A stretch of 64,000 bases of DNA from Chryseobacterium salipaludis (GTDB lineage Bacteria > Bacteroidota > Bacteroidia > Flavobacteriales > Weeksellaceae): positions 32,307 to 96,306 of the forward strand of contig NZ_JALHKS010000007.1 in NCBI RefSeq assembly GCF_022968825.1. Reading direction: 5' to 3'. Position 1 is the first letter of the stretch, and each line of letters opens with the position of its first letter. Both the position numbers and the translations under genes were made by a program. Positions 34,023 through 44,621 of the stretch are shown piece after piece. The notes below the pieces were generated by a model. That model had not been told where the DNA came from. It searched no databases and was given only the letters and a program-made list of their open reading frames with translations.

Positions 34023-34758
34023 TATTTTCTTTTTTATTTAAATAATAGAAGGCGCGCTGGGCTGCTTTCTCTTCCGCTTTTTTCTTGGAGCTTTCGGTGG
34101 CATTGGCGATCTTGTCATCTTCCAGCCACACATAGGACCGAAAGACCTGTACTTTGCCGGGCTGCGTTTCCTCGCAGGTTTCGTAGCGCACGCTCACCTT
34201 TTTCTTCTGGCTCCATTCTAGGAGCAGACCTTTGTAGCTTCCGATTTTATTTTCCAGCTTGTTCATTTCAGCCGGGGTCAGCAAGCGTTCCAACACAATC
34301 CGTCGACACTGTTCGTACTGAAGATCCAGGTAAATGGCGCCGATAAGTGCTTCAAATAAATTCCCCGCAATATTAGCGCTCAAAGTTGCGGCCGCATCAT
34401 GTTGCAGAAAACCGGTAAGGCCAAGCTCATTCCCCAGTTTATTTAAATTTTGCCGGCTAACGATTTTTGATTTCATCTGGGTAAGATATCCTTCATTCGC
34501 CTGCGGATACGTAGAGAACAAATAACAGGAAATGATGGTTCCCAACACTGAATCGCCCAGAAACTCCAGCCGCTCATAATTGCGCTGCTGTTTTCCCTTG
34601 CCCGCCGTCTTCAGCGAAAATGCTTCGCGGTACAAACTGATGTTTTCCACCGGGCAGCCGATGATGCTGCTGATTTCATTGCTCAGCAGATAGTCTTCTT
34701 CGGACAGGGTTCTTTTTCGTTTGGTAAGGAATTTAGAAAAATATTTCTGGAACTCCAT
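33994..34758 (-). CDS. rnc: Ribonuclease III
   Basis: 254 residues. The RNase III signature is ERLEFLGDSVLGTIISCYL (about 63-81) and the second acidic site is in FEALIGAIYLD (about 134-144). A double-strand RNA-binding domain follows (KGLLLEWSQKKKVSVRYETCEETQPGKVQVFRSYVWLEDDKIANATESSKKKAEEKAAQ). It processes rRNA and other duplex RNA. The start is ATG at 34756-34758, 12 bases after fabF. Confidence 0.96.
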   Translation of the reverse strand: MEFQKYFSKFLTKRKRTLSEEDYLLSNEISSIIGCPVENISLYREAFSLKTAGKGKQQRNYERLEFLGDSVLGTIISCYLFSTYPQANEGYLTQMKSKIVSRQNLNKLGNELGLTGFLQHDAAATLSANIAGNLFEALIGAIYLDLQYEQCRRIVLERLLTPAEMNKLENKIGSYKGLLLEWSQKKKVSVRYETCEETQPGKVQVFRSYVWLEDDKIANATESSKKKAEEKAAQRAFYYLNKKENIVEKSKVHT

Positions 34759-34770
34759 GAGCTGATGAAC

Positions 34771-36018
34771 TTAGATTTTGCTGAACAGCACACATGCGTT
34801 GTGGCCGCCAAAACCAAATGTGTTGCTCATTGCTACGTTCACTTCTTTTTCTACTGCCGTATTAAAAGTAAAGTTCAGTCGCGGATCAATATTCTCATCA
34901 TCCGTAAAATGGTTGATGGTTGGCGGGATAATGCCGTGAACAATAGTCTGGATGGCAGCGATCGCCTCAATCACGCCGGCTGCACCCAGAAGGTGACCCG
35001 TCATTGATTTGGTAGAGTTGATATTAATTTCTGCCGCGTGTTCACCGAAAAGTCGGGAAATCGCATTCGATTCAGCAATGTCACCCAATGGAGTGGAAGT
35101 ACCGTGCATGTTGATATGGTCTACTTCGTCTGCCGTCACGCCGGCATCCTGCAGGCAATTTTGCATCACGAGATAAGCGCCGAGGCCCTCGGGATGCGGT
35201 GCCGTCATGTGATATGCGTCAGCACTCATACCGCCGCCTTTCAGTTCGGCATAAATAGTGGCGCCACGCTTTATGGCATGCTCGTATTCTTCCAGAATAA
35301 TAGCGCCGGCTCCTTCACCCAGAACAAAACCATCGCGGTCTTTATCGAAAGGGCGGGAGGCAGTTTTCGGATCATCATTGCGCGTGGAGAGTGCCATCAT
35401 CGCATTGAATCCTCCGACGCCGCTGGCCGTCACTGCTGCTTCCGAACCACCGCAGACAATCACATCGGCTTTCCCCAGCTGAATCAGCATTTTGGAATCG
35501 ATGATTGCATTGGCAGAAGAAGCACAAGCCGAAACTGTTGTGTAATTCGGGCCATGAAATCCGTACTCGATAGATATATGACCGGGTGTTATGTCCGCGA
35601 TCATTTTTGGAATAAAAAACGGGTTAAATCTTGGAATATCGGTATTGGCCCAGCCCAGAACTTCTTTCTCAAAAGTTTCGAGACCGCCGATACCGGAGCC
35701 CCAGATGACCCCGACGCGGTTTTTATCAACCGCTTCATTATTCAGGATGCCCGCATGTTCCACCGCTTCCCGCGCAGCGACGATGCCGAGCTGGGTATTG
35801 CGGTCCATTTTTTTGGCCTCCTTTTTATCGAAATGCTGCAGAGGATCGAAATTCTTCACCTCGCAGGCAAATCGTGTTTTGAAGTTGGTGGCATCAAAAA
35901 GAGTAGTAGGAGCTGCACCGCTCTCACCTTTCACAAGGTTTTCCCAATAATCTTTGGCATTGTTTCCAACAGGGGTAATAGCGCCGAAGCCGGTTACCAC
36001 TACTCTTTTTAATTCCAT
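34771..36018 (-). CDS. fabF: Beta-ketoacyl-ACP synthase II
   Basis: 415 residues. The catalytic Cys is in VSACASSANAI, the two His in INMHGTSTPLGD and SMTGHLLGAAG, and GGFNAMMALS and the ending NTFGFGGHNACVLF are also typical. It carries out condensation in fatty acid elongation. It starts 24 bases after acpP and probably shares its transcript. Confidence 0.97.
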   Translation of the reverse strand: MELKRVVVTGFGAITPVGNNAKDYWENLVKGESGAAPTTLFDATNFKTRFACEVKNFDPLQHFDKKEAKKMDRNTQLGIVAAREAVEHAGILNNEAVDKNRVGVIWGSGIGGLETFEKEVLGWANTDIPRFNPFFIPKMIADITPGHISIEYGFHGPNYTTVSACASSANAIIDSKMLIQLGKADVIVCGGSEAAVTASGVGGFNAMMALSTRNDDPKTASRPFDKDRDGFVLGEGAGAIILEEYEHAIKRGATIYAELKGGGMSADAYHMTAPHPEGLGAYLVMQNCLQDAGVTADEVDHINMHGTSTPLGDIAESNAISRLFGEHAAEININSTKSMTGHLLGAAGVIEAIAAIQTIVHGIIPPTINHFTDDENIDPRLNFTFNTAVEKEVNVAMSNTFGFGGHNACVLFSKI

Positions 36019-36042
36019 AAAAAATTCTTTGTAAAAAAAATG

Positions 36043-36282
36043 TTATTTGTTCACTACTTCTTCGATGTATGCAATAGCGTGCCCTACGGTAGTGATTTTC
36101 TCCGCCTGGTCATCCGGGATCTGAATGTTGAATTCTTTTTCGAATTCCATGATCAGTTCTACAGTATCCAGGGAATCAGCGCCTAAATCATTGGTAAAGC
36201 TAGCTTCCGGAGTTACTTCTGTTTCTTCAACGTCGAGTTTATCAGCGATGATCGCTTTTACTCTTGATGCAATGTCTGACAT
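36043..36282 (-). CDS. acpP: Acyl carrier protein
   Basis: 79 residues with the phosphopantetheine site [15 protein letters not shown] (Ser about 37). Acidic and helical throughout, typical length. First gene of the acpP-fabF-rnc-IPExxxVDY-pyk transcript. Confidence 0.97.
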   Translation of the reverse strand: MSDIASRVKAIIADKLDVEETEVTPEASFTNDLGADSLDTVELIMEFEKEFNIQIPDDQAEKITTVGHAIAYIEEVVNK

Positions 36283-36422
36283 AGTAATAGATTTTAATTA
36301 ATTGTTAGTTGCTGCAAAGATATAAAATTCTTTGTCATTTGGATTTTTTTTATGCTTTTTAGCCTGTGTTGTAAGTGTTTTTCAATCAGTGGTTTATTGC
36401 AATTTCATTAATTCTGATCTGC

Positions 36423-36456
36423 AAAAAGAAAGCCGGCCTCTGAAAACAGGCCGGCT
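36423..36456 (-). terminator. Intrinsic terminator after the T9SS protein gene
   Basis: AGCCGGCCT pairs with AGGCCGGCT, with a CTTTTT tail on the minus strand, 24 bases after the stop at 36480. Confidence 0.85.
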
Positions 36457-36479
36457 AAATTAGTGTTATTTAGGTTGAA

Positions 36480-38165
36480 TTACTGCTTCACAATCTTGAA
36501 GGTTTCTTTCTGGCCATTCGCTAAGGTAACATTGACGATATAAATCCCTGAAGCGAGGCGGGTCATATCAATTTTGCCTTCCGCTGCTTTTGCCGATACA
36601 TTCATCTTTTGACCTGCCACATTGTAAATTAATACAGATTCGATTTTGTCGCTGGTGGAAAGTGTAAGAATGTCTTTTACCGGGTTTGGATAGTAACTTA
36701 ACTTCGCAGTAGAGCTTATGTTATTCACTCCCAAAGTGGAGCAAATCATTTTGAATACATAATCTGAAGTGCCAATCGTCCATGCATCGGCAGTATCTGA
36801 ATTTAAGAAAGCGTCTCTACTTCCCAAACCACTCGTGGCTGTGGATTGCCATGCGACCGCATCTGTTTTAACTTCTACCCAATATCGCTTATTTGGGTCC
36901 AGCGTAAGTGGCGAGTCAAAGCCTACCGTATTCTTATAGAATTCAAATCCAAAATTATTTCCAACAGATACCTGCTCTTTAATAGTTCCCGTGCGCGTTG
37001 TTAACTGAGTACCTGGTTTTCCGGCGTTATCATTATAGACGGTAAAGTTAAAGTACGTCGCTACACCTGCCACATTGATTTCCATCCCGTAAGCAGTCAG
37101 GCTGCTGGCACCAACCGGCAAATCAATGGCCAGGCGCTGTGCTTTGTCACCATTAAAGAAGCCGCCATTCTCAATCGTCGCAGAGGTTACTTTGAAATCT
37201 TCGCATGTAACCGGCGGAGGCGGAGGTGTGCCACATTTTACGGAGCGGGTGTGTGTGGTCTCGGAACCATCGCAGTTTGCGCTCAAATGCGAATAAAAAC
37301 GAACAACTCCAGATGTTGCAGGTGTATATTCTACAGATCCTTTACCTCCTGCCAATACGGTGGTTCCACCTTCATTCGAAATTGTAATGTAGAAATTAGC
37401 ATTCGAAGTGCTAAATGTGTAAGGAACACCGCCCGTTACATTCACTTTGGAATATTCGTTCAAATAGGCAACGGTTGTAAGGTTCACTACCGAGCCGTTA
37501 CAGGCAGGAGTCACTGTGGAAGTTGGGTACTGCCCGTTAGTTGCTGTTAAACAGCCGGTAGCAGGAGCTGCAATAGTCAGGGTATAATCTTCAACTTCTC
37601 CATATTGTTCATCAATGCAAGGGTCGTCTGGTGCTGGATTATCAGAGCCTGTCGCGATAGCCATCACACGCATGCGGTAGGAGCCGGGCTGCGCAGACGC
37701 CGGGATCGTAATATTACCGGTTAAGGCTCCTCCGTCTGAAGTACCGCCTCCGAGTCCGGTAGCGGCATTAGTCATGAGTTCGGAGGCTTCGAAAGTGTCA
37801 TTTTTATTCCAGTCCACCCAGATAGAAACCCGTTCGAACCAGCCGTCGCCTACACTAACTGACACCGGCACTGCCTGTCCGGGCGTTACTGTGGCCGCCA
37901 TACTGGTAAAGTCGCTGTAGCCGCTGGCGCTGCAATCCGTGGTGTTATTAATAGTTCCAATCGTTACATTGGTAATAACGTCGCCATCACTACAGTCCAG
38001 TATTGTTGGCGTACAGTAGGCGAACGGCATTTTGGCTGTGTTGGAAATCATTGCCTGTGCAACGGCTTTCTTGTTGAACGGCTGCACCGATTTTTTGGCA
38101 ACCGTTTGCCCGAAAACAGCCAATGGTAACATGGCCGCCGCGAGCAGGGATAGTTTTGTTTTCAT
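36480..38165 (-). CDS. Secreted GEVED-domain protein with T9SS sorting end
   Basis: 561 residues. Signal peptide (LSLLAAAMLPLAVFG), then a GEVED domain around residues 75-200 (ERVSIWVDWNKNDTFEASE, later DEQYGEVEDYTLTI). A proline run (PPPPP) separates two beta-rich regions. The last 80 residues are a type-A T9SS sorting domain (LSYYPNPVKDILTLST and ASGIYIVNVTLANGQKETFKIVKQ). The protein is exported through the type IX system and probably displayed at the surface. Ligand or activity unknown. Confidence 0.9.
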   Translation of the reverse strand: MKTKLSLLAAAMLPLAVFGQTVAKKSVQPFNKKAVAQAMISNTAKMPFAYCTPTILDCSDGDVITNVTIGTINNTTDCSASGYSDFTSMAATVTPGQAVPVSVSVGDGWFERVSIWVDWNKNDTFEASELMTNAATGLGGGTSDGGALTGNITIPASAQPGSYRMRVMAIATGSDNPAPDDPCIDEQYGEVEDYTLTIAAPATGCLTATNGQYPTSTVTPACNGSVVNLTTVAYLNEYSKVNVTGGVPYTFSTSNANFYITISNEGGTTVLAGGKGSVEYTPATSGVVRFYSHLSANCDGSETTHTRSVKCGTPPPPPVTCEDFKVTSATIENGGFFNGDKAQRLAIDLPVGASSLTAYGMEINVAGVATYFNFTVYNDNAGKPGTQLTTRTGTIKEQVSVGNNFGFEFYKNTVGFDSPLTLDPNKRYWVEVKTDAVAWQSTATSGLGSRDAFLNSDTADAWTIGTSDYVFKMICSTLGVNNISSTAKLSYYPNPVKDILTLSTSDKIESVLIYNVAGQKMNVSAKAAEGKIDMTRLASGIYIVNVTLANGQKETFKIVKQ

Positions 38166-38396
38166 AAAAAAATAACTTGGTTAATATTTAATGTTTTGCC
38201 AAATTAATAAATTAAAATGAAACATGTCTCTTTTTATTAAATTAAAATCATTAAAATTTAAAAACTATTTATCTCGGTACTGCAAATTAGTATAAATTTA
38301 ATGTTGATGGACAGGATGTGGCGTTGTAAAAAGTGTGGGGTTGGGTTTTTATTTTAAAATATAGTTGTGAATATGTCATCATCTATTGGTTATTTA

Positions 38397-38426
38397 ATAA
38401 AAAAACCGCAGCGTCAACTGTGGTTA
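38397..38426 (-). terminator. Intrinsic terminator after the ureohydrolase gene
   Basis: The minus strand reads ACCACAG-TTGACG-CTGCGGT followed by seven T, with one A-C mismatch. It lies 20 bases after the stop codon at 38446. Confidence 0.65.
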
Positions 38427-38445
38427 AATAATTTGTTGTTTCAGT

Positions 38446-39360
38446 TTATATCATCAGCCATTCATTCACTAAGGAAGCTGCCAACCGCGCAGTTTGGTTT
38501 TGAATATCAAACGAAGGGTTAACTTCCGCTACGTCCAAAGCGCGCACTTTCGTACTGGATAAGAGATGCCGGTACAAATGCATAAAGGCGGCATCTGCGA
38601 AAATACCATTATACGCAGCGGCAGAAACGCCCGGCGCAACCGCAGCATTGAAAACATCCATACATATTGTTATATAGATAACGTCGACATTTTCCAGGAA
38701 CTCATCCACCTTAGTATATAAAGAAGGAAGGTTTTCAAAAAACAGCTCATCGGCCAGGATATACTGCATTCCCAATTGGTGCGCGGTATCAAACAGCTGT
38801 AAAGTATTGGAATTTCGCTGAATGCCTATATGCAAACTGTGCAGTGTTTCCTGTTGTGCGATTTGCCAGAAACCCGTGCCGGAACTCGGACCAACGTTCG
38901 GCTCAACACTGCGGTTGTCAAAATGTGCATCGAAATTGATGATGCCAATTTTCTTATGCGGATACGCTTTTCGTAAACCTGAAAAATGAGCATGCATCAC
39001 TTCATGACCACCACCGACTACGATGGAACGGGCGCCAGCACTAAGCGCTTTACCGACTTTTTTAGCTAAGCTTTCCTGCGATTCTTCCAGTTGCTGATCA
39101 ACACATTCAACGTTTCCAAAATCACACAATACAAAATTCGGCTGCACGACCGGAAAATTGGCCATATTCGCTCTGATGATGTCGGGCGCTTCTGCTGCGC
39201 CGACCCGGCCTTTGTTGCGGCGTACTCCTTCATCCACGGCAAAGCCATGCAGTACAAAATCATTTGGTTTTACATCACGATAATCAGCGCCCGTAATGAC
39301 GCGCTGAAAAAGGCGATGATGCAGTACATCATCGCCGTCATATCTTCCTTTCCAGATCAT
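38446..39360 (-). CDS. hutG: Formimidoylglutamase-like ureohydrolase
   Basis: 304 residues of the arginase/agmatinase/HutG fold. Seen: VLHGFAVDEGVRRNKGRVGA, GGGHEVMHAHFSG (metal-binding His), NFDAHFDNR (D-x-H-x-D metal ligands) and APGVSA. The last ligand motif, normally DxD before APGV, reads ICMDVFNAAVAPGV, so the first Asp appears to be Cys. Best fit is formimidoylglutamase of histidine breakdown. Odd placement: it begins at the base right after the stop of paaA, in the same direction, so it is probably co-transcribed with epoxidase genes. hutG symbol is tentative. Confidence 0.75.
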   Translation of the reverse strand: MIWKGRYDGDDVLHHRLFQRVITGADYRDVKPNDFVLHGFAVDEGVRRNKGRVGAAEAPDIIRANMANFPVVQPNFVLCDFGNVECVDQQLEESQESLAKKVGKALSAGARSIVVGGGHEVMHAHFSGLRKAYPHKKIGIINFDAHFDNRSVEPNVGPSSGTGFWQIAQQETLHSLHIGIQRNSNTLQLFDTAHQLGMQYILADELFFENLPSLYTKVDEFLENVDVIYITICMDVFNAAVAPGVSAAAYNGIFADAAFMHLYRHLLSSTKVRALDVAEVNPSFDIQNQTARLAASLVNEWLMI

Positions 39361-40305
39361 TTAAGCTTCAGCATTTTGGTGAGCGGTTTTTTTACTGTAA
39401 GCCATAGCGGCTTCTTTAACCCAGGCATGTTCGCGCTGTGCTTTTCTTTTGGTTTCCAGGCGCTTTCGGTTGCAGGGCCCGTTGCCCTTCAGTACTTCCA
39501 TGAATTCATCCCAAGGCAGTTCCCCGAAGTCATAATGCTGGCGTTCTTCATTCCACTTTAAATCTTTATCCGGAATGGTCAATCCTAAAAATTCAGCCTG
39601 CGCTACGGTAACATCCACGAATCGCTGGCGTAAGGAATCGTTGCTTTCGCGCTTTACACGGTAATTCATTGATTTTTGCGAGTTTGGCGAAGCATCATCA
39701 TTGGGACCGAACATCATCAAAGCCGGCCACCAGAAACGGTTCAGAGCTTCCTGTGCCAGTTCTTTTTGTTCTTTTGTGCCACGGCAAAGCGTCATCAGGA
39801 TTTCATAGCCTTGTCTCTGGTGAAAAGATTCTTCCTTGCAAATGCGAACCATCGCGCGGGCATACGGTCCGTAGGAATTTCCCATGAGCATGACCTGGTT
39901 CATAATCGCTGCGCCATCTACCAGCCAGCCAATCGCGCCAATATCTGCCCAGGACAAGGCCGGATAATTGAAAATGCTGGAATATTTCGCGCGCCCGGAA
40001 AGCATGTCATTATAGGTGCTGTCGCGGTCCGCCGGAATGGTTCCGTTGTTGAGTGTTTCCGTTGCCGCGTACAGATATAAACCATGTCCGGCTTCATCCT
40101 GTATTTTAGCCATCAGCGCCATTTTACGGCGCAGGGAAGGAGCGCGGGTGATCCAGTTGGCTTCCGGCAGCATGCCGACCACTTCGGAATGTGCGTGCTG
40201 CGAAATCTGGCGAATCAGCAGTTTGCGGTAATCGTCCGGCATCACGTCCTTCGGTTCCACTTTGTTTTCTGCCTGTACGTATGCTAAAAATTTTTCCTGT
40301 TCCAT
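39361..40305 (-). CDS. paaA: 1,2-phenylacetyl-CoA epoxidase subunit A
   Basis: 314 residues. The di-iron oxygenase subunit with [43 protein letters not shown] (E..EAGH ligands), [13 protein letters not shown] (E..H ligands), [13 protein letters not shown] and a late [21 protein letters not shown]. It hydroxylates phenylacetyl-CoA together with PaaB, PaaC, PaaD and PaaE. Here only paaE is present nearby; B, C and D are not in the window. It follows a small unknown gene by 25 bases. Confidence 0.95.
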   Translation of the reverse strand: MEQEKFLAYVQAENKVEPKDVMPDDYRKLLIRQISQHAHSEVVGMLPEANWITRAPSLRRKMALMAKIQDEAGHGLYLYAATETLNNGTIPADRDSTYNDMLSGRAKYSSIFNYPALSWADIGAIGWLVDGAAIMNQVMLMGNSYGPYARAMVRICKEESFHQRQGYEILMTLCRGTKEQKELAQEALNRFWWPALMMFGPNDDASPNSQKSMNYRVKRESNDSLRQRFVDVTVAQAEFLGLTIPDKDLKWNEERQHYDFGELPWDEFMEVLKGNGPCNRKRLETKRKAQREHAWVKEAAMAYSKKTAHQNAEA

Positions 40306-40330
40306 TGTTGTTTTCTGTTTTTAAATAAAA

Positions 40331-40594
40331 TCAGGCTTTTGATGCCGTGATGGCATCCTCCTCCTGGAGATACAGCCCGATACGACCTTCCGAAAATTCA
40401 CCGGCCACAAAGGTTATCGTCTTTTCCGGGGTGCGTATTTCATATTGATTAAAAAGATACGGGTTTCCGCTGAGCGGCCCGATTACCTCAATTTTGCGGT
40501 CTGAGCAATGCCAGTAATAATTCCATATATTCAGGCCGTTTACTTTAAATTCTTTGTCTTCTTCAATGAGTGATACAAAATTCCAAGTGTTCAT
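40331..40594 (-). CDS. Small unknown protein between paaE and paaA
   Basis: 87 residues from MNTWNFVSL; the ATG at 40618 is in frame and adds 8 residues, but it lies 3 bases from the stop of paaE. Text such as NIWNYYWHCSDRKIEVIG and NPYLFNQYEIRTPEKTITFVAGEFSEGRIGLY is not that of PaaB, which would be expected here. Probably a single compact domain. Its position between two subunits of one enzyme suggests it belongs to the complex or the pathway, but I do not recognise it. Confidence 0.65.
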   Translation of the reverse strand: MNTWNFVSLIEEDKEFKVNGLNIWNYYWHCSDRKIEVIGPLSGNPYLFNQYEIRTPEKTITFVAGEFSEGRIGLYLQEEDAITASKA

Positions 40595-40621
40595 GATTAG
40601 GTGTTTTTTTGGGGGCAAAAG

Positions 40622-41710
40622 TTAAACATCGTAATTCAGCATCACCACATTGGTTGTTGGGTGACACTGGCAGGTAAGCACAAAACCTCGCTCCACTTCC
40701 TCTTCCGTCAGTGCAAAGTTTTTTTCCATAAATACTTCTCCTTCCATCACCTGAGCTTTGCAGGTGCAGCACACGCCGCCCTTGCAGGCAAAAGGCACGG
40801 GAAGTTTATCCGTCAGCGCCTGATCCAGAATGCTTTTCTTCTTGGAGTTCAGGTGAAACGAATATTCATCATCATCAATAATAAGCGTCACCATGCTTTC
40901 AATATTCGGAATGGCTTTGAATTCGTCGCTCATTTCCGAGTTGCTTTCATCATCCGGTGCCGCGTAATATTCATACATAATCTGCAGCGAAGGTACTTTT
41001 CTATCATTTTTTAAATAACCCGAAACGTCTTTAATCATATCGGCCGGACCGCAGATGAAGTACGTAGTTTCCTGCACGGGGATCTCCGGGAACCGCTGAA
41101 ACAGGTCTTCCAGTTTAGGAGCACAGATTCGCCCTTCAAATAATTCATCCTCCGCATGCTTTTCCCGGGAGAGTAAATACACAATCGTCAGCCTGCCCTG
41201 AAACTCGATGCCAAGTTCCTCCAGCTCTTTCCGGAAAATAATCTGGTCATAACTTCTGTTGCTGAAGAAAAGGTAAGCGCTGCTTTGCGGTTCCTGATGC
41301 AGTGCTTCTTTCAGATTAGAGAGTACCGGTGAAATCCCGCTTCCGGCTGCCAACCCCACATAGGTTTTCTGATTGGAAGCATGATAATGCGTATAGAAAT
41401 GTCCGTCGGGTGGCATCACTTCAACCAGATCGCCTTCTTTAATTTCATTATTTAAATACGAGGAAACTTTACCATGTTCCAGTTTCTTCACCAGAATTTC
41501 CAGATTGGGCTGCTGCTCGCTGGGTGCATTCACGATGGAATAGCTGCGGCGCAGATCTTCACCATTCAGCACAAAGCGTACATTCAGATACTGCCCTTGT
41601 TTAAAGGCGTATTCGTGGCGCAGATGCGGCGGAACTTCGAAAGTGATGTGCACACAATCATTGGTTTCGGGGCGTGCCTGTAAAACTTTAAGCTGGTGAA
41701 AATGCTGCAT
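40622..41710 (-). CDS. paaE: Ferredoxin-type reductase of phenylacetyl-CoA epoxidase
   Basis: 362 residues. The FAD-binding RSYSIVNAP (about 56-64), an NAD-binding GSGISPVLSN, and the C-terminal 2Fe-2S domain with PFACKGGVCCTCKAQV and a later LTCQCHP (four Cys). It passes electrons from NADPH to the di-iron subunit. First gene of the transcript paaE-unknown-paaA-hutG. A -7-like TATATTTG lies on the minus strand at 41745-41752. Confidence 0.93.
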   Translation of the reverse strand: MQHFHQLKVLQARPETNDCVHITFEVPPHLRHEYAFKQGQYLNVRFVLNGEDLRRSYSIVNAPSEQQPNLEILVKKLEHGKVSSYLNNEIKEGDLVEVMPPDGHFYTHYHASNQKTYVGLAAGSGISPVLSNLKEALHQEPQSSAYLFFSNRSYDQIIFRKELEELGIEFQGRLTIVYLLSREKHAEDELFEGRICAPKLEDLFQRFPEIPVQETTYFICGPADMIKDVSGYLKNDRKVPSLQIMYEYYAAPDDESNSEMSDEFKAIPNIESMVTLIIDDDEYSFHLNSKKKSILDQALTDKLPVPFACKGGVCCTCKAQVMEGEVFMEKNFALTEEEVERGFVLTCQCHPTTNVVMLNYDV

Positions 41711-42015
41711 AATAATAGTTAAGTCAATTGTTTATGTTAAGTAACAAATATACTTAAATTTTAAAAAAGGCCGGAAAAGGAATGTTTCTTTCATGCATGT
41801 GTTTTAGTTCAATCAGGCTGCTTTAATTAATAATAAATCGGAAAATTTGTCTTAAATATATAGGTGATTTGTTTAAATTCGGAAAATATGACTGAATTTA
41901 GTTATATTCCAGTAAGAGAATACTTTTTGAGGTAGATGTGCTGTACTGAATGAAACACCAACAGCAGTTGTTTTGAACTCTTTAAGGTACAACTGCCAAA
42001 AAACATAAAATCAAT
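41711..42015. promoter_or_regulatory. Divergent gap between paaE and clpB
   Basis: AT-rich, about 305 bases. The minus strand has TATATTTG (41745-41752), a good -7 box for paaE. For clpB no clear TTG-N19-TAnnTTTG pair was seen. No hairpin with T-run noted. Confidence 0.45.
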
Positions 42016-44610
42016 ATGAACTTAAATCAATTTACGGTAAAATCACAGGAAGCCATCCAGAAAGCACAGCAGATTGCGCTGGAATTTGGCAACCAAAGTA
42101 TAGAACCTCAGCATTTGCTGGAGGGAATTTTTCAGGTAGATGAAAACATTTCTGAATTTTTATTAAAGAAATCGGAAGCAGAACTCACGCTCGTGCGGGA
42201 GCGCAACCGCGAGCAGATTGAAAAACTTTCCAAAGTGGAAGGTGGAAATATTTATCTCTCGCAACCGGCGAACCGTGTGCTGCTGGAAGCTCCCAATATC
42301 GCCAAGAAAATGGGCGATGACTTTGTAACCATCGAGCATCTTTGGCTGGCTTTGTTTGAAGTAAACTCCGATGTTTCCACCTTGCTGAAAGATCTGGGCG
42401 TAACTAAAAATGCATTGGAAACTGCTATTAAAGAACTTAGAAAAGGTTCCAAAGCAACCTCGGCAAGTTCTGAAGAAACATACCAGAGCCTGAACAAATA
42501 CGCTAAAAACTTTAATGAGCTCGCGGCAGAAGGCAAACTGGATCCGGTGATCGGGCGTGATGAGGAAATCCGCCGCGTGCTGCAGATTCTTTCCCGCCGA
42601 ACCAAAAATAATCCGATACTCATCGGTGAGCCGGGCGTGGGTAAAACAGCCATTGCTGAAGGGATTGCGCACCGTATTATTTCCGGCGATGTGCCCGAAA
42701 ACCTGATGGATAAGACCCTGTATTCACTTGATATGGGTGCGCTGATTGCCGGTGCCAAATACAAAGGTGAATTTGAAGAGCGCCTGAAATCCGTGGTGAA
42801 TGAAGTAATTCAGTCGGAAGGGCAAATTATCCTTTTCATCGATGAAATTCACACCCTCGTGGGAGCCGGTGGCGGAGAGGGCGCAATGGACGCAGCCAAC
42901 ATTCTGAAGCCTGCCCTGGCGCGTGGGGAACTGCGGGCCATTGGTGCGACCACCCTGAATGAATATCAAAAATACTTTGAAAAAGATAAAGCGCTGGAAC
43001 GCCGTTTCCAGAAGGTGATGGTGGAAGAACCTGATACCGAGTCGGCCATTTCGATCCTTCGTGGTATTAAGGATAAATATGAAGCACATCATAAGGTCCG
43101 TATTAAAGACGAAGCCATTATCGCCGCAGTGGAACAATCGCAGCGCTATATCTCTGACCGTTTCCTGCCGGATAAGGCGATTGACCTGATTGATGAAGCC
43201 TCTGCTAAACTGCGCATGGAAATAAATTCCAAGCCCGAGGAACTGGATGTATTGGACCGGCGGCTCATGCAGATGGAAATTGAACTGGCGGCTATTTCCC
43301 GTGAAGGTAATGATCTGAAGGTGAACCATCTGAAGGAAGATATTGCGAAAATATCGGAACAGCGAAATGAGATTAATGCCAAATGGCTGAAGGAAAAACA
43401 AAAGTCTGAAGACCTGACGGCCATCAAGAAAGAAATTGAAGCCCTGAAACTGGAAGCAGAACGCGCCTCGAGAGCGGGCGATTATGCACGTGTGGCCGAA
43501 ATCCAGTACGGCAAGATTAAGGAAAAAGAAGATGCGCTGCAGACACTCGAACTGGAAATGCAGAACCACCAGAATGAGCTGATCAAAGAAGAAGTTACGG
43601 CGGAAAATATTTCGGAAGTCATCTCCAAATGGACAGGAATTCCGGTTACTAAATTATTGCAGTCGGAACGCGAAAAATTACTCAGTCTGGAAGATGAACT
43701 GCACCGCCGGGTGGTGGGTCAGCACGAAGCAATTGAATCCGTGGCAGATGCTATTCGCCGGAACCGCGCAGGTCTGAATGATGAAAAGCGGCCTATCGGA
43801 AGTTTCCTGTTTCTGGGAACGACCGGTGTGGGGAAAACAGAGTTGGCCAAAGCACTGGCTGAATTCCTCTTCGATGATGAAAATAATATGACGCGGATTG
43901 ATATGAGTGAATATCAGGAAAGGCATGCGGTTTCGCGTCTGGTTGGAGCGCCTCCGGGATATGTGGGTTATGATGAAGGCGGGCAATTAACGGAAGCCGT
44001 GCGCCGTCGTCCGTATTCGGTAGTGCTGCTGGATGAGATTGAAAAAGCGCACCCCGATGTCTTCAATACCTTACTGCAGGTTTTGGATGATGGCAGGCTG
44101 ACTGATAATAAAGGACGGGTTGTGAACTTTAAAAACTCTATTATCATTATGACTTCAAATCTTGGGTCGCATCTGATTCAGGAAAATTTTGAACAGATTA
44201 CAGATGATAATGTGGAGGAGATTGTGGCGAAAACCAAGGAAGAAGTTTTTGGTCTGCTGAAACAAACCCTGAGGCCGGAGTTCCTGAACAGAATCGATGA
44301 AACGGTGCTCTTCAAGCCATTAAACAAAAAAGAGATTGGTAAAATAGTGCAGTATCAGCTGCGCGGTTTCAACACGATGCTGGAGAAACGCGGTATTATT
44401 ATGACCGCCACAGAAGATGCAATACAGTACATCACCGATAAAGGATATGATCCTACTTTCGGTGCACGGCCACTGAAACGCGTGCTGCAGCAGGAAGTGC
44501 TCAATCGTTTGTCCAAAGAAATCTTAGCCGGAAAGGTAAATGACGGCGACCGCATTACATTGGATTACTTCCCTGAGTCAGGACTGGTCTTCCGGCCAAC
44601 TGAATTATAA
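42016..44610 (+). CDS. clpB: Disaggregase chaperone ClpB
   Basis: 864 residues. Two N-terminal Clp repeats ([32 protein letters not shown]), Walker A1 [15 protein letters not shown], Walker B1 [14 protein letters not shown], a long coiled-coil middle domain (about 400-520), Walker A2 [14 protein letters not shown], Walker B2 [22 protein letters not shown] and the C-terminal [10 protein letters not shown]. Hexameric AAA+ disaggregase that works with DnaK. A terminator follows. Confidence 0.97.
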   Translation: MNLNQFTVKSQEAIQKAQQIALEFGNQSIEPQHLLEGIFQVDENISEFLLKKSEAELTLVRERNREQIEKLSKVEGGNIYLSQPANRVLLEAPNIAKKMGDDFVTIEHLWLALFEVNSDVSTLLKDLGVTKNALETAIKELRKGSKATSASSEETYQSLNKYAKNFNELAAEGKLDPVIGRDEEIRRVLQILSRRTKNNPILIGEPGVGKTAIAEGIAHRIISGDVPENLMDKTLYSLDMGALIAGAKYKGEFEERLKSVVNEVIQSEGQIILFIDEIHTLVGAGGGEGAMDAANILKPALARGELRAIGATTLNEYQKYFEKDKALERRFQKVMVEEPDTESAISILRGIKDKYEAHHKVRIKDEAIIAAVEQSQRYISDRFLPDKAIDLIDEASAKLRMEINSKPEELDVLDRRLMQMEIELAAISREGNDLKVNHLKEDIAKISEQRNEINAKWLKEKQKSEDLTAIKKEIEALKLEAERASRAGDYARVAEIQYGKIKEKEDALQTLELEMQNHQNELIKEEVTAENISEVISKWTGIPVTKLLQSEREKLLSLEDELHRRVVGQHEAIESVADAIRRNRAGLNDEKRPIGSFLFLGTTGVGKTELAKALAEFLFDDENNMTRIDMSEYQERHAVSRLVGAPPGYVGYDEGGQLTEAVRRRPYSVVLLDEIEKAHPDVFNTLLQVLDDGRLTDNKGRVVNFKNSIIIMTSNLGSHLIQENFEQITDDNVEEIVAKTKEEVFGLLKQTLRPEFLNRIDETVLFKPLNKKEIGKIVQYQLRGFNTMLEKRGIIMTATEDAIQYITDKGYDPTFGARPLKRVLQQEVLNRLSKEILAGKVNDGDRITLDYFPESGLVFRPTEL

Positions 44611-44621
44611 ATTACTATTTG

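Noticed and set aside
35038..36012. 324-codon plus-strand frame opposite fabF
   Set aside because: Long antisense frames are common opposite GC-balanced conserved genes; fabF on the minus strand has all motifs.
40331..40618. paaB for the small gene between paaE and paaA
   Set aside because: The text does not match PaaB; the position alone is not enough.
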